Shown: positions 1 through 8,547 of the stretch, in pieces
Layout: every line of letters starts with the position of its first letter
Position numbering within the stretch: the first letter of the stretch is position 1
DNA from: Shinella daejeonensis
GTDB lineage: Bacteria; Pseudomonadota; Alphaproteobacteria; Rhizobiales; Rhizobiaceae
Assembly (NCBI RefSeq): GCF_024281235.1
Contig: NZ_JAHWXY010000004.1
Location: 214,277 to 278,276, forward strand
Direction of reading: 5' to 3'
DNA length: 64,000 nucleotides
Notes under the pieces: generated by a model
Seen by the model: only the letters and a program-made list of their open reading frames with translations
Database searches by the model: none
What the model was told of the DNA's origin: nothing
Position numbers and translations under genes: made by a program

Positions 1-287
1 ATCGCCTCGCAGACGGCGGCCGCCATGGCGAAGACGCCCGGATCGCCCCCCGAGACGACGCAGACGTCGACGCCCGCCGCCGCGCGCGACAGCGCGGCCT
101 GCGCCCGGTTCAGTTCCTCGCGGTTATCGGAGGCGACCCTTCGCTGATCGGGGCGTAGTTCCAGCCGGTCGATATAGGGGAAATAGCCGAAGAATTCGCG
201 CGACGCCGCAACGGCCTGCCGCGCCTCCGGCGTCATCTGGTCCGGATTTCCGGGGCCGGTGCCGATCACAAACAGCCTGCCGGTCAT
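1..287 (-). CDS. cobJ: Precorrin-3B C17-methyltransferase, N-terminal part (cut by window edge)
   Basis: Only the first 95 residues are present; the rest lies left of the window. The start LFVIGTGPGNPDQMTPEA carries the glycine-rich SAM-binding loop of the tetrapyrrole methylase family, and VCVVSGGDPGVFAMA is the second conserved family segment. In that family CobJ methylates C17 of precorrin-3B and contracts the ring in aerobic cobalamin synthesis. The ATG overlaps the cobI stop by 4 nt, so the two are probably translationally coupled. Position as the fifth gene after cobF-G-H-I supports CobJ over other tetrapyrrole methylases; cobK-L-M would be expected next, outside the window. Confidence 0.9.
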   Translation of the reverse strand, partial: MTGRLFVIGTGPGNPDQMTPEARQAVAASREFFGYFPYIDRLELRPDQRRVASDNREELNRAQAALSRAAAGVDVCVVSGGDPGVFAMAAAVCEA

Positions 288-1015
288 GGCCTTGCACTCC
301 AGCCGGGAACCAGCACCAGCGAGAAATAGGGCGCGATGTCGTCCGGCTTTTCGGCAAGGCGCAGCGAATGGCCCGCCGCCATGGTGCCGCGCTCCACATA
401 GATCGCCTCGCCGAGCCGGCCGGCGGCGGCCAGCGCCCGGCGGATCTTCGGCAGGTTGCGGCCGACCTTCATGATGACGGCGGCCTGGGTATCGCCGAGC
501 CGGCGCTCAAGATCCGCCTCGCCCATCGTCCCCGGCAGCACGCTGAGCACGTCGTCGCCCTGCACGATCGGCAGGCCCGAAAGCGACCAGCAGCCGGACA
601 TTGCCGTGATGCCGGGAATGACCTCGGTCGGGAAGCGATGCGCCAGCCGCACATGCAGGTGCATGTAGGAGCCGTAGAACATCGGATCGCCCTCCGAGAG
701 GATCGCCACGGTGCGCCCAGCCGACAGTTCCGCCGCCACGGCGGCGGCCGATTCGTCGTAAAAGGCGGTGATCGGCCGGGTGTAGTCCTCGCGGTCCTTC
801 TCCACTTCCGTGGTCACCGGATAGTAGAGCGGCAGTTCCGCAAGGCCCGGCTTCAGCAGGCCCTCGACGATGGCGCGACCGTTTCCGTTGCGCCCGGCCT
901 TGGCGAACCAGGCAAGGACATCCGCCTCGCCGATGGCGCGCACGGCCTTCAGCGTCAGCAGCTCCGGATCGCCGGGGCCGGTGCCGACGCCGTAGAGCTT
1001 CCCCGCGCCGCTCAC
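284..1015 (-). CDS. cobI: Precorrin-2 C20-methyltransferase
   Basis: A 243-residue SAM-dependent tetrapyrrole methylase. The N-terminal LYGVGTGPGDPELLTLKA is the classic CobI/CbiL signature, followed by the SEGDPMFYGSYMHL segment and VIPGITAMSGCW. It methylates precorrin-2 to precorrin-3A in the cytoplasm. Length matches the family (about 240). It overlaps cobH upstream and cobJ downstream by 4 nt each, so it is an internal gene of the cobF-G-H-I-J operon. The start is the ATG coding MSGAGKLYG. Nothing is unusual. Confidence 0.95.
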   Translation of the reverse strand: MSGAGKLYGVGTGPGDPELLTLKAVRAIGEADVLAWFAKAGRNGNGRAIVEGLLKPGLAELPLYYPVTTEVEKDREDYTRPITAFYDESAAAVAAELSAGRTVAILSEGDPMFYGSYMHLHVRLAHRFPTEVIPGITAMSGCWSLSGLPIVQGDDVLSVLPGTMGEADLERRLGDTQAAVIMKVGRNLPKIRRALAAAGRLGEAIYVERGTMAAGHSLRLAEKPDDIAPYFSLVLVPGWSARP

Positions 1016-1644
1016 AGGCCGGGCCTTGCAAGCGCATTGAGGGCGGCGGCCGTCATGGCGCTGCCGCCGAGCCGGCCACGCACGATGGCGAAGGGCACGC
1101 CATAGGCGTTTTCGGCAAGCGCCTCCTTCGATTCGGCCGCCCCCACGAAACCGACCGGCATGCCGAGGATGGCCGCCGGCTTCGGTGCGCCGTCGCGCAG
1201 CAGTTCGAGCAGGTAGAAAAGCGCGGTCGGCGCGTTGCCGATGGCCACCACCGAGCCCGCCATGCGGTCGAGCCAGAGACGGATGGCCGCCGCCGAGCGG
1301 GTGTTGCCGATCTCATCGGCCAATTGCGGCGTGCGCGGATCGCGCAGGGTGCAGAGAATATCGTTTTCCGCCGGAAGCCGCGCCGCCGTGACGCCGCGCG
1401 CCACCATTTCCGCATCGCAGAGGATCGGCGCGCCGGCGACAAGCGCTCCGCGCGCCGCCGCCACGAAATCCGGCGAGAAGACGAAATGCTCCGCCGCCTC
1501 GACAAGGCCCGCCGCATGGATCATGCGCACGGCGACATCGGCTTCGGCTTCGGAAAAGCGCGCAAGGTCGGCCTCCGCGCGGATGATGGCGAAGGAGCGC
1601 TCATAGATGGCCGCGCCATCCTTGATATAGTCGTAGTGGATCAT
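1012..1644 (-). CDS. cobH: Precorrin-8X methylmutase (precorrin isomerase)
   Basis: A 210-residue CobH/CbiC-family protein that moves the methyl group from C11 to C12 to give hydrogenobyrinate. The sequence shows the family pattern: an N-terminal YDYIKDGAAIYERSFAIIRAE segment containing the conserved IY-RSF, a central IRMIHA-like stretch (VRMIHAAGL), VIGNAPTALF-like text (VAIGNAPTALFYLLEL) and MPVGFVGAAESKEAL near the C terminus. It overlaps both cobG and cobI by 4 nt. Family length is about 210, so it is complete. Confidence 0.95.
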   Translation of the reverse strand: MIHYDYIKDGAAIYERSFAIIRAEADLARFSEAEADVAVRMIHAAGLVEAAEHFVFSPDFVAAARGALVAGAPILCDAEMVARGVTAARLPAENDILCTLRDPRTPQLADEIGNTRSAAAIRLWLDRMAGSVVAIGNAPTALFYLLELLRDGAPKPAAILGMPVGFVGAAESKEALAENAYGVPFAIVRGRLGGSAMTAAALNALARPGL

Positions 1645-2963
1645 ATCCTGCCCTGAAATGCGGTTTCAAACGGCTTTTCGCCCAGTCGGTCGTAAAGCGT
1701 GGAAAAGGTCTCGTCCGGCCGGCGTTCGCGCCGGACGAACGCGTCGAGGCGGGCAAGCGCGGCGGACAGATCGCCGGAGGCCACGACGGCGGCCGGTGCG
1801 TCGCCCGCCCTGCCGGACAGCACAAGGCCCGTTCCCTCTGGCGTGCCGACCAGCGTCAGCGACGCCCTGGCGGGATGGGCGCAGCCCTTCGGGCAGCCGG
1901 AGATATGGACGGACGCCGTGCCGTCGAGAAGCGTAGGCGCGGTTGCGCGAAGCGCGTCGGCGACGGCATGGGTGTCGAGCTTCGCCGCGGCGCAGCCGGC
2001 CGAGCCGGCGCAGACGGACAGCGCCAGGCCGGGATCGTCGGGATCGGTGCAGAAACCCCGGCCCTCCGCCCGTCGCCGGGCCGTGGCGATCTGCGCCTGG
2101 GCCAGTCCCCGCGCCAGCAGCGCGCGATGCGGCGCAAGGCGCATATCGGTGACGCCGAGTTCTTCGAGATCGTCGGCCAGCCCCGCCAGCCGGTCAGCGT
2201 CGACCTGGCCGTAGGGCAGGCGCAGGCCGAGTACGAAGGCGTCGTCCAGTGCGATCACGCCGACCGGCGGGCGAGGGGAAACGGGCCTCCATGCGGGGTC
2301 GTCCATGCGCTCTCCCGCCAGATCACGTCCCCGCGCGGCGGGACCACGCGCGTCGAGCAGGCGGAGAAGACGCAGAACCTCTTTAATAGCCTGCGATGCA
2401 TCGAGCAGGGCGACGGGGCGGGCGGAAAATGCATTGCCTGCGATGGAAATCCGCCACCGCACCGCGTCTGCGCACCTGACGGCATCGAGACGCAGGTCGG
2501 CAACCATATCGGCAAGCGACAGCACGCCGCCGCCATCCACCACGATGGCGAGTTTCGGTGCAAGCGTCAGCGGCGGCTTGCAACCGGCGATCGCCGCTTC
2601 GAGGGCGGTGGCCAGAGGCCCGGCGTCCGCCGTCTCGGACGGGTCGAGCCCCGAAAGCGGCGGGGTCTCGATGGCGACCCCGGACCGCGGCGCGATGCCG
2701 GCTGCGTCGAGTGCTGCCCGAAGCTTCGGTGCGGTTTTGGCGGTGAGCCCCCGGATCTGGAGATTGCCCCGCGCGGTGATGTCGAGAATGCCGTTGCCGT
2801 GGCTGCGGGCAAGCTGCGCCAGGGTGCGCCATTGCGCGGGCGCAAGTCCGGCCGCCCGGGGCCTCAGCCGCACCAGCAATCCGTCGCCGGTTGGCATCGG
2901 CGTCAGGACCGAGGGGCAGGCGCCCCGCCGGAACGGGACTGTCAGGTCGGAGGCCGGGTTCAT
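1641..2963 (-). CDS. cobG: Precorrin-3B synthase (CobG)
   Basis: A 440-residue member of the nitrite/sulfite reductase ferredoxin-like family. CobG is the oxygen-dependent monooxygenase that forms precorrin-3B, so its presence marks the aerobic cobalamin route. The C-terminal half has the CAGSAGC and SGCPKGCAHP cysteine motifs expected to bind a 4Fe-4S cluster. The N-terminal FRRGACPSVLTPMPTGDGLL is the family start, so I place the start at this ATG although the frame stays open further upstream. It overlaps cobF and cobH by 4 nt each. Confidence 0.93.
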   Translation of the reverse strand: MNPASDLTVPFRRGACPSVLTPMPTGDGLLVRLRPRAAGLAPAQWRTLAQLARSHGNGILDITARGNLQIRGLTAKTAPKLRAALDAAGIAPRSGVAIETPPLSGLDPSETADAGPLATALEAAIAGCKPPLTLAPKLAIVVDGGGVLSLADMVADLRLDAVRCADAVRWRISIAGNAFSARPVALLDASQAIKEVLRLLRLLDARGPAARGRDLAGERMDDPAWRPVSPRPPVGVIALDDAFVLGLRLPYGQVDADRLAGLADDLEELGVTDMRLAPHRALLARGLAQAQIATARRRAEGRGFCTDPDDPGLALSVCAGSAGCAAAKLDTHAVADALRATAPTLLDGTASVHISGCPKGCAHPARASLTLVGTPEGTGLVLSGRAGDAPAAVVASGDLSAALARLDAFVRRERRPDETFSTLYDRLGEKPFETAFQGRI

Positions 2964-3742
2964 TCGCCCTCCTCGCCGCCGCTTTCGACAGGGCGGCGGA
3001 TCAGATAGGTATCCATGATCCAGCCATGTTCGGCGCGGGCGGCCCGCCGGGTTTCGGCGATCGTGCCGGCGATCTCGCAAAGTCGGCCCGACAGCGTGAT
3101 CTCCATCGGCGTTCCCAGATAGGCGCCCCAATGGATGACCGCATCGGGATCGTCCACCGTCTCGAAGGCCTGCACGCCGTCGAGCATCACCGCGATGTCG
3201 CGCACGCTTTCCGGCCAGCCCGCGGAAAGCCGGCGGCCGGTGGTGACCTGGACGGGCAGGCCGATCCGGTTCAGCGGGATGCGGTGGCTGGCGCAAAGCG
3301 CCTGAAGGCTGGTGATGCCGGGAATGACGTCATAGTCGAAGGCGACCCGCCCGGCGGTGCGTACCAGATCGATGATGCGGATGGTGCTGTCATAGAGCAT
3401 CGGGTCGCCCCAGACGAGCAGGCCGAGGGTCTCGTCCGCGTCGAGATTTTCCAGCAGCATCCGCTCGTAGATCGCGGCGATTGCGGTGTGCCAATCGGTG
3501 ACGCCGGCGCCGTAGTCGCCGTCGGCGCGCCGTTTGGGAACCGGGAACTCGTGGATACGGGGCATCCGGCCGGTGATGAAGCGCTCGCAGATATCGTGAC
3601 GCAGCGTCGCCAGAAAGGCTTTCTCGTCGCCCTTGGTCGGAATAAACAGGACGTCGCAGGCGTTCAGCGCATCGATGGCCTGAACGGTCATGTGATCGGG
3701 ATTTCCCGTTCCTATCCCGATGATGCGAATGCGTCTCGTCAC
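2960..3742 (-). CDS. cobF: Precorrin-6A synthase (deacetylating)
   Basis: A 260-residue tetrapyrrole methylase family protein. CobF methylates C1 of precorrin-5 and releases acetate in the aerobic pathway. The N-terminal RIRIIGIGTGNPDHMTVQAI is the family start. I chose the GTG preceded by GGAGGC at 3747-3752 (4 nt gap) rather than an ATG 26 codons upstream, because the extra N-terminus has no family match and lacks a ribosome site. LVWGDPMLYDSTIRII and YDVIPGITSLQALC are the remaining conserved motifs. It is the first gene of the cobF-G-H-I-J operon; no B12 riboswitch is visible in the 130 bp upstream. Confidence 0.92.
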   Translation of the reverse strand: MTRRIRIIGIGTGNPDHMTVQAIDALNACDVLFIPTKGDEKAFLATLRHDICERFITGRMPRIHEFPVPKRRADGDYGAGVTDWHTAIAAIYERMLLENLDADETLGLLVWGDPMLYDSTIRIIDLVRTAGRVAFDYDVIPGITSLQALCASHRIPLNRIGLPVQVTTGRRLSAGWPESVRDIAVMLDGVQAFETVDDPDAVIHWGAYLGTPMEITLSGRLCEIAGTIAETRRAARAEHGWIMDTYLIRRPVESGGEEGE

Positions 3743-3873
3743 GTCTGCCTCCGTGCGCTCTTGCGCTGCCGGCTGTTGCCGCGTCCCGGAATGGGTCCCG
3801 CTTCTCCTTCCTAATCTCAAACGGTGGTGGAAAACAGCCCCTGAAACGCGTCCTCGACCGGTCTTTTTGAGAC

Positions 3874-4695
3874 TCAGGCCCCCTGGCGGTTGTGGAAATA
3901 GAGTTTCGGGGCGCTGCCGAGCATGCGCTTGAACATGGTGGTGAAGGCGGGAACGCTGTCATAGCCCGCCTCCAGCGCCACCTGGGTGACCGGCAGGCCG
4001 GCGGCAAGCTTCGGCAGGCAGGCGAAAATCACCGCCTGCTGACGCCAGGTGGAGAAGCTGACCCCCGTCTCCTCGCGAAACAGCCGGGTGAAGCTGCGCC
4101 GGCTCATGTGCAGGCGGGCCGCCCAGTCGTCGATCTTGGCGTCGGGCGCCGGATCGTCCATGAAGCGGCGGCAGAGCGCGGCAAGCCGGGCGTGGGAGGG
4201 AAACGGCAGACCCAGAGGCCGATCGCGCAGCCGGCCGATCTCGTCGAGGAGCAGCGCCATGACCAGTTCGGCCCGCCGGGAATCCGCTTCCATCGGCGTG
4301 AGCCGCACCGCCTCCGTCAGGAGTTGCTGCGCCAGTTCCGTCACTTCGAGCACGGCGGGTTCGGGCGAGGCCGCCAGTCCTTCGCCCGACATGACGTAGA
4401 CGGAGCGCATCGTCACGTCGCTATGCATTTCCACCGAATGCTCCAGCCCTCGCGGAATGAGCAGCGCGTGGCCCGGCGGGATCATCCAGCGTCCCCGCAC
4501 CGTCGCCACTAGGACGACGCCCGCGAAGACGCAGAGAAACTGCGTGCGGCGATGCCGGTGCGGCGGAACGATATAGCCATGCGGCACTTCGGAATTATGC
4601 ACGATGACGTCGGCGTTCGATTGCTCCACCCGGACGAGGTTCCGCAGATGATCGTCGTGAAGCGTGGCGTTGCGGCTGTGCGTCAATCTGTCCAT
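3874..4695 (-). CDS. AraC-family transcriptional regulator with N-terminal cupin domain
   Basis: A 273-residue protein. Residues about 30-100 form a small beta-rich cupin sensor (VPPHRHRRTQFLCVFAG, with metal-type histidines). Residues about 165-265 are a two-part AraC helix-turn-helix, with the diagnostic AGYDSVPAFTTMFKRMLG near the end. The layout matches NimR/YeaM-type regulators that control a neighbouring exporter. It is divergent from the MFS gene at 4801 with a 105-bp shared upstream region, so control of that exporter is the likely job; the ligand is unknown. Confidence 0.88.
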   Translation of the reverse strand: MDRLTHSRNATLHDDHLRNLVRVEQSNADVIVHNSEVPHGYIVPPHRHRRTQFLCVFAGVVLVATVRGRWMIPPGHALLIPRGLEHSVEMHSDVTMRSVYVMSGEGLAASPEPAVLEVTELAQQLLTEAVRLTPMEADSRRAELVMALLLDEIGRLRDRPLGLPFPSHARLAALCRRFMDDPAPDAKIDDWAARLHMSRRSFTRLFREETGVSFSTWRQQAVIFACLPKLAAGLPVTQVALEAGYDSVPAFTTMFKRMLGSAPKLYFHNRQGA

Positions 4696-4800
4696 ATTGG
4701 CCCGATCAAGAAAGAAATGGACCAGAACACGAAAGCAGGCCGTCTACAATCCCTGTATGGATGACGGCTGACAATTCCGTCCCTGACATTCGAGGTCCAG

Positions 4801-5997
4801 ATGTCGGCAGTCGCTCCTGCCGCGCCGTCTCCTGCGCGAACCACCTTCTCCATCATCCTCGCCGTCAGCCTGTGCCACATGCTGAACGACATCATGCAGT
4901 CGTTGCTGACGTCCCTTTATCCGTTGCTGAAGGAAAACTACGCGCTCGACTTCGTGCAGATCGGCCTTCTCACCATGGCTTTCCAGGTCACGGCCTCGAT
5001 GCTCCAGCCGGCCGTGGGCATAGTCACCGACCGCTGGCCGATGCCCTTCTCGCTGCCCGTCGGCATGGGCAGCACGTTCTGCGGCCTGATCCTGCTCGCC
5101 TATGCGCACAGTTTTCCCGTTCTCGTCTTCGGGGCGTGCCTGATCGGCTTCGGCTCGGCGGTCTTCCATCCGGAGGCCTCGCGCGTGGCGCGGCTTGCCT
5201 CCGGCGGCCGGCACGGCTTCGCGCAATCGATGTTCCAGGTCGGCGGCAATGCCGGCACGGCGATGGGGCCGCTGCTTGCGGCCTTCATCGTGCTGCCTTT
5301 CGGCCAGACCAGCCTTGCCTGGTTCTCCGCCATCGCGCTGATCGGCATGGGGATCCTGAGCTGGGTCGGCAACTGGTATGCCGGCGAGCAGCGCCTTTCG
5401 GCCGGGCGGCCCGCCGCAAGCCGCGCCCTGCCGCTGCCGGGCGGCAAGGTCGCCTGGGCACTTGCCGTGCTGGTGCTGCTCACCACCACCAAGAACGTCT
5501 ATCTTGCTAGCCTCTCGAGCTATTTCACCTTCTACACGATTGAGCATTTCGGCCTCAGCGTGCAGCAGGCGCAACTGATGCTGTTCCTGTTCCTCGGCGC
5601 TTCGGCTGTCGGCGTCTTTCTCGGCGGGCCGATCGGCGACCGCTACGGCGCGCGCTTCGTGATCTGGCTGTCGATCCTGGGCGTGATCCCGTTCACGCTG
5701 ATCCTGCCCTATGCCGATCTGTTCTGGACCGGCGTGCTGACGGTGCTGATCGGCCTGATCTTCTCGTCCGCCTTCTCGGCCATCGTCGTCTTCGCGCAGG
5801 AGCTGGTGCCCGGCCGGGTCGGCCTGATCGCCGGCATCTTCTTCGGCTTCGCCTTCGGCGCGGGCGGTCTCGGCGCGGCGGTTCTAGGCCTGTTCGCCGA
5901 CAGCCACGGCATCGACTTCGTCTACCATATCTGCTCCTATCTGCCGCTGCTCGGGATCCTGACGATCCTGCTGCCGCGTCTGCCCGGCCGGCATTGA
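4801..5997 (+). CDS. fsr: MFS transporter, fosmidomycin-resistance (Fsr) type
   Basis: A 398-residue inner-membrane protein with about 12 hydrophobic helices, arranged as two six-helix halves. The opening SLCHMLNDIMQSLLTSLYP and GFGSAVFHPEASRVARLAS are characteristic of the Fsr branch of the major facilitator superfamily, which exports fosmidomycin in E. coli; the natural substrate is unknown. It stands alone on the plus strand, divergent from the AraC/cupin regulator and followed by a strong bidirectional hairpin at 6006-6027. Confidence 0.88.
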   Translation: MSAVAPAAPSPARTTFSIILAVSLCHMLNDIMQSLLTSLYPLLKENYALDFVQIGLLTMAFQVTASMLQPAVGIVTDRWPMPFSLPVGMGSTFCGLILLAYAHSFPVLVFGACLIGFGSAVFHPEASRVARLASGGRHGFAQSMFQVGGNAGTAMGPLLAAFIVLPFGQTSLAWFSAIALIGMGILSWVGNWYAGEQRLSAGRPAASRALPLPGGKVAWALAVLVLLTTTKNVYLASLSSYFTFYTIEHFGLSVQQAQLMLFLFLGASAVGVFLGGPIGDRYGARFVIWLSILGVIPFTLILPYADLFWTGVLTVLIGLIFSSAFSAIVVFAQELVPGRVGLIAGIFFGFAFGAGGLGAAVLGLFADSHGIDFVYHICSYLPLLGILTILLPRLPGRH

Positions 5998-6005
5998 GGG
6001 CTCAG

Positions 6006-6027
6006 ACGCCCGGCTCCGGCCGGGCGT
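6006..6027. terminator. Bidirectional hairpin terminator between fsr and the flavoprotein gene
   Basis: Perfect 9-bp arms (ACGCCCGGC / GCCGGGCGT) around a TCCG tetraloop, placed between two convergent genes. No long T run follows, so it may act as a weak intrinsic terminator or an mRNA 3' end. Confidence 0.6.
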
Positions 6028-6063
6028 ATCCACAAGCAGGACAGGCAGCTTCCGGTGGCCGGG

Positions 6064-7347
6064 TCAGATCCGCGCGCCGGCGAAATGCGCGATCTGCGCA
6101 CCGAGTTCGTAATAGCCTTCCCGCAGGGCAAGCAGGGAGCGGGCCTCGGGGTCGCTCACCGGCAGGGGCAGGTCCTTCTCGGTGATGTCGCCGGAAATCA
6201 GTTCGGCGAGCGTGCGGCCGAAGACGGTGCCCGGCGCGATGCCGCGCCCGTTATAGCCGCTGAAGCCGACGACGTTTTCCGCCAGCCGGTGAAAGCGCGG
6301 CAACGAATCGGTGGTCATGCCGATCTTGCCGTACCACTCCGCCTCGAAGGCGATGTTTCCAAGCGCCGGGAAGAGTTTCGCCAGCGCCCGCTGCGCCCAG
6401 GCCCTGTGGATGCCCGTGCCCGGGCCGCGCAGCGCCCCGACGCTGCCGAACACCAGCCGGCCGCGTTTGTCGAAGCGGAAGGAGGAAAGCACCTCCTTGG
6501 TATCCCAGACGCCCTGCCGCTCGGGCAGGATCTTCGCCTGCATTTCGGACGGCAGCGGCACGGTGGCGAAATTGAAATAGGGCAGGTGGACAAGCTCGGC
6601 GCGCACTTCGGGCCAGGGCGCGTTGGTATAGGCGTTGGTGGCGACGACCACCCAGTCGGCCGTGATCTCTCCACGCGCCGTCTTCACGGTCCAGCGCCGG
6701 CCGTTGCGTTCCGCGCCGATGACCGGGCTTGCGGTGAATACCTGCGTTCCGGCGGCGATCGCCGCGCGGGCAAGGCCGCGCACATAGGCAAGCGGCTGGA
6801 TCGTGCCGGCCCGCAGGTCGAGCAGCGATCCGGCGTAGGCATCCGTCCCGACCTTCTGCGCCGTCTCGGTGGCATCGAGCAGGCGCACCGGCGCGCCGCG
6901 CCGGCTCCATTGCCCGGCGCGTTGCTCCAGCTCCCGCAAGCCGCTCCGGCCCACCGCGCAATGCAGCGTGCCGACCGGCATCGCCTCGCAATCCATGCCA
7001 TGCTTTTCCACGAGGTCGAAGACCAGGCGCGGCGCATCGCCGAGCAATGCGAGAAGCCGCCCGCCATAGACCTCGCCGAGCGCTCCCGGCAGTTCGTCCG
7101 GCATCACCCACATGCCCGCGTTGACGAGGCCGACATTGCGTCCCGAGCCTCCGAAGCCGATCTCGGCGCCTTCCAGCAGCACGACGCGCGTGCCGCGTTC
7201 GGCCAGATGCAAGGCCGTGGAAAAGCCCGTGAAGCCGCCGCCGACGACAACGACATCGGCCTCGGCACGGCCTGAAAAGGCGGCGGTTTCGGGAGCAGGC
7301 GGGGCGGTCACCTCCCAAAGGCCATGGGAGCGCGGATCGTTGAGCAT
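6064..7347 (-). CDS. FAD-dependent amine/amino-acid oxidoreductase (DadA-like; candidate L-pipecolate oxidase)
   Basis: A 427-residue flavoprotein of the D-amino-acid oxidase superfamily. The dinucleotide-binding fold is at about residues 31-60 (VVVVGGGFTGFSTALHLAE), followed by GFGGSGRNVGLVNAG and the C-terminal FAD motif FSGYNGRGIAPGTVFGRTLA. The family oxidises secondary or primary amines and passes electrons to oxygen or quinone. It lies next to a GcvA-like LysR gene and 1.2 kb from a lysine/2-aminoadipate operon. That context suggests an L-pipecolate oxidase (AmaA-type) feeding piperideine-6-carboxylate into the pathway, but this is inference; substrates such as sarcosine-like amines cannot be excluded. 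Confidence 0.8.
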   Translation of the reverse strand: MLNDPRSHGLWEVTAPPAPETAAFSGRAEADVVVVGGGFTGFSTALHLAERGTRVVLLEGAEIGFGGSGRNVGLVNAGMWVMPDELPGALGEVYGGRLLALLGDAPRLVFDLVEKHGMDCEAMPVGTLHCAVGRSGLRELEQRAGQWSRRGAPVRLLDATETAQKVGTDAYAGSLLDLRAGTIQPLAYVRGLARAAIAAGTQVFTASPVIGAERNGRRWTVKTARGEITADWVVVATNAYTNAPWPEVRAELVHLPYFNFATVPLPSEMQAKILPERQGVWDTKEVLSSFRFDKRGRLVFGSVGALRGPGTGIHRAWAQRALAKLFPALGNIAFEAEWYGKIGMTTDSLPRFHRLAENVVGFSGYNGRGIAPGTVFGRTLAELISGDITEKDLPLPVSDPEARSLLALREGYYELGAQIAHFAGARI

Positions 7348-7437
7348 GATCGTCTGTCTTTATTTCCGGAGAGGCGGTTGCGATGGCGCCACATTCCGGC
7401 ATCGCGCGCAAGGGGAAAAACGAAATTTCGGAACCGG

Positions 7438-7458
7438 GTCATGCCCATGCGGCATGAC
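7438..7458. other. Perfect 8-bp palindromic hairpin between the LysR and flavoprotein genes
   Basis: GTCATGCC and GGCATGAC are perfectly complementary around a CATGC loop, 24 nt after the lysR stop and upstream of the flavoprotein. On the minus strand it is followed by a T-rich stretch about 20 nt away. It could be the lysR terminator or an operator; the sequence does not decide. Confidence 0.4.
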
Positions 7459-7482
7459 GGACCGCATCGGAAGCCGGATCCC

Positions 7483-8376
7483 TCATTCCACCTCGGCGGC
7501 GATCCAGGCGCGAAACGCCTGGCTGAGCGGATTCTCGAGCTTGCCCTCCGGTACGACGAGATAATAGCTGTTCTCGGTCTGCATCGGCCTGTCGAAGACG
7601 ACCGACAGCCGGCCGGCGGCCAGTTCCTGCTCGATCAGATAGAGCGGAAGCAGGGCGAAGCCGAGGCCGCCGATGGCCGCCTCGATCACCATGGAGAACT
7701 GGTCGAAACGGTGGCCGCGATAGGCCGTCTCGGTCGCGCCGCCGTTGAGATCGAACCATTGCGCCCATAATTTGGGGCGGGTCGCCAGATGGAGAAGCGG
7801 CGCGTGCTCCAGTTCCTTCGGCTCGGCGGGCGTCGAGCGTTCAAGCAGCGCCGGGCTTGCCGCCGGCAGGATGATCTCGCTGCACAGATAGGAGCAGGAG
7901 GCCCGCGCCCAGACCGGCTGGCCGTAGTGGATCGCCAGGTCGAAATTCTCCTCGTCGAAATCGAAGGGCGCCGAGCGCGAGGCGATATTGAGGACGGTGC
8001 CGGGATGCTGCGCGAGGAAGCGGGGAACGCGCGGCGTCAGCCAGCGGCTGCCGAAGGTCGGCAGCGTCGCCACGCTGAGGCTGTGATCGGAAGAGGCCGA
8101 CGCCATGGCGCGCAGCATCGTTTCCTCGGTCTGATGCAGGAGCTTGCGGACCTCCGGCAGGAACCGGCGGCCGTCGTCGGACAGGACGACGCGCTGGCGC
8201 ACGCGCTCGAAAAGCAATACGCCGAGCTGTTCTTCCAGATCCTTGATCTGCCGGCTGACGGCGCTCTGGGTCAGGTTCAGCTCATGGGCGGCCTGGGTGA
8301 AGCTGCCGTGGCGCGCCGCACATTCGAAAGCCTGTAGCGTGGTGACGTCCGGAATCAACCGGCGACTGAGCTTCAT
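7483..8376 (-). CDS. LysR-family transcriptional regulator (GcvA-like)
   Basis: A 297-residue protein. The N-terminal winged helix-turn-helix reads FECAARHGSFTQAAHELNLT followed by QSAVSRQIKDLEEQLG, and residues about 95-295 form the periplasmic-binding-fold effector domain. The GcvA-like pattern (PDVTTLQAFECAARHGSFT and a C-terminal LPLYLIEQELAAGRL) is common next to amino-acid catabolic genes. It is upstream of, and in the same direction as, the flavoprotein, and divergent from the hglS operon, so it could control either or both. No inducer can be read from the sequence. Confidence 0.88.
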   Translation of the reverse strand: MKLSRRLIPDVTTLQAFECAARHGSFTQAAHELNLTQSAVSRQIKDLEEQLGVLLFERVRQRVVLSDDGRRFLPEVRKLLHQTEETMLRAMASASSDHSLSVATLPTFGSRWLTPRVPRFLAQHPGTVLNIASRSAPFDFDEENFDLAIHYGQPVWARASCSYLCSEIILPAASPALLERSTPAEPKELEHAPLLHLATRPKLWAQWFDLNGGATETAYRGHRFDQFSMVIEAAIGGLGFALLPLYLIEQELAAGRLSVVFDRPMQTENSYYLVVPEGKLENPLSQAFRAWIAAEVE

Positions 8377-8476
8377 TCGTTCCTCGCATCAACATAGTCA
8401 AAACGGTCGCAATCGCGGGGTAGAACGATCCGGTATGATCCGTTTTGAGAATGATCAGGGCCTCCCACCCTTCTAA

Positions 8477-8535
8477 AGCAATTTCGCGAAAAGTGTGAAG
8501 CGGTTTTCCATCCGGAATTGCGCAACAATGAGACG
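8477..8535. repeat. Rhizobial dispersed palindromic repeat, copy 1 (in the hglS leader)
   Basis: The stretch has nested inverted repeats (outer GCAATT/AATTGC, inner GAAAA/TTTTC) around AGTGTGAAGCGG. The same pattern recurs at 14156, 16071 (inverted, diverged) and 42606. From general knowledge of rhizobial genomes this is a widespread intergenic repeat. Here it ends about 13 nt before the hglS start codon, so it forms most of that gene's 5' leader. Confidence 0.65.
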
Positions 8536-8547
8536 AGACCGTTTGTC

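Noticed and set aside
3743..3873. Cobalamin riboswitch upstream of cobF
   Set aside because: The minus-strand text GGGAC...CGGGACGCGGCAACAGCC is faintly like a B12 box, but the conserved core and its pairing are missing, and the region is too short for the full aptamer.
6064..7347. Sarcosine or glycine oxidase with certainty
   Set aside because: The fold fits several amine oxidases; only the lysine context favours pipecolate, so I give a candidate rather than a firm name.
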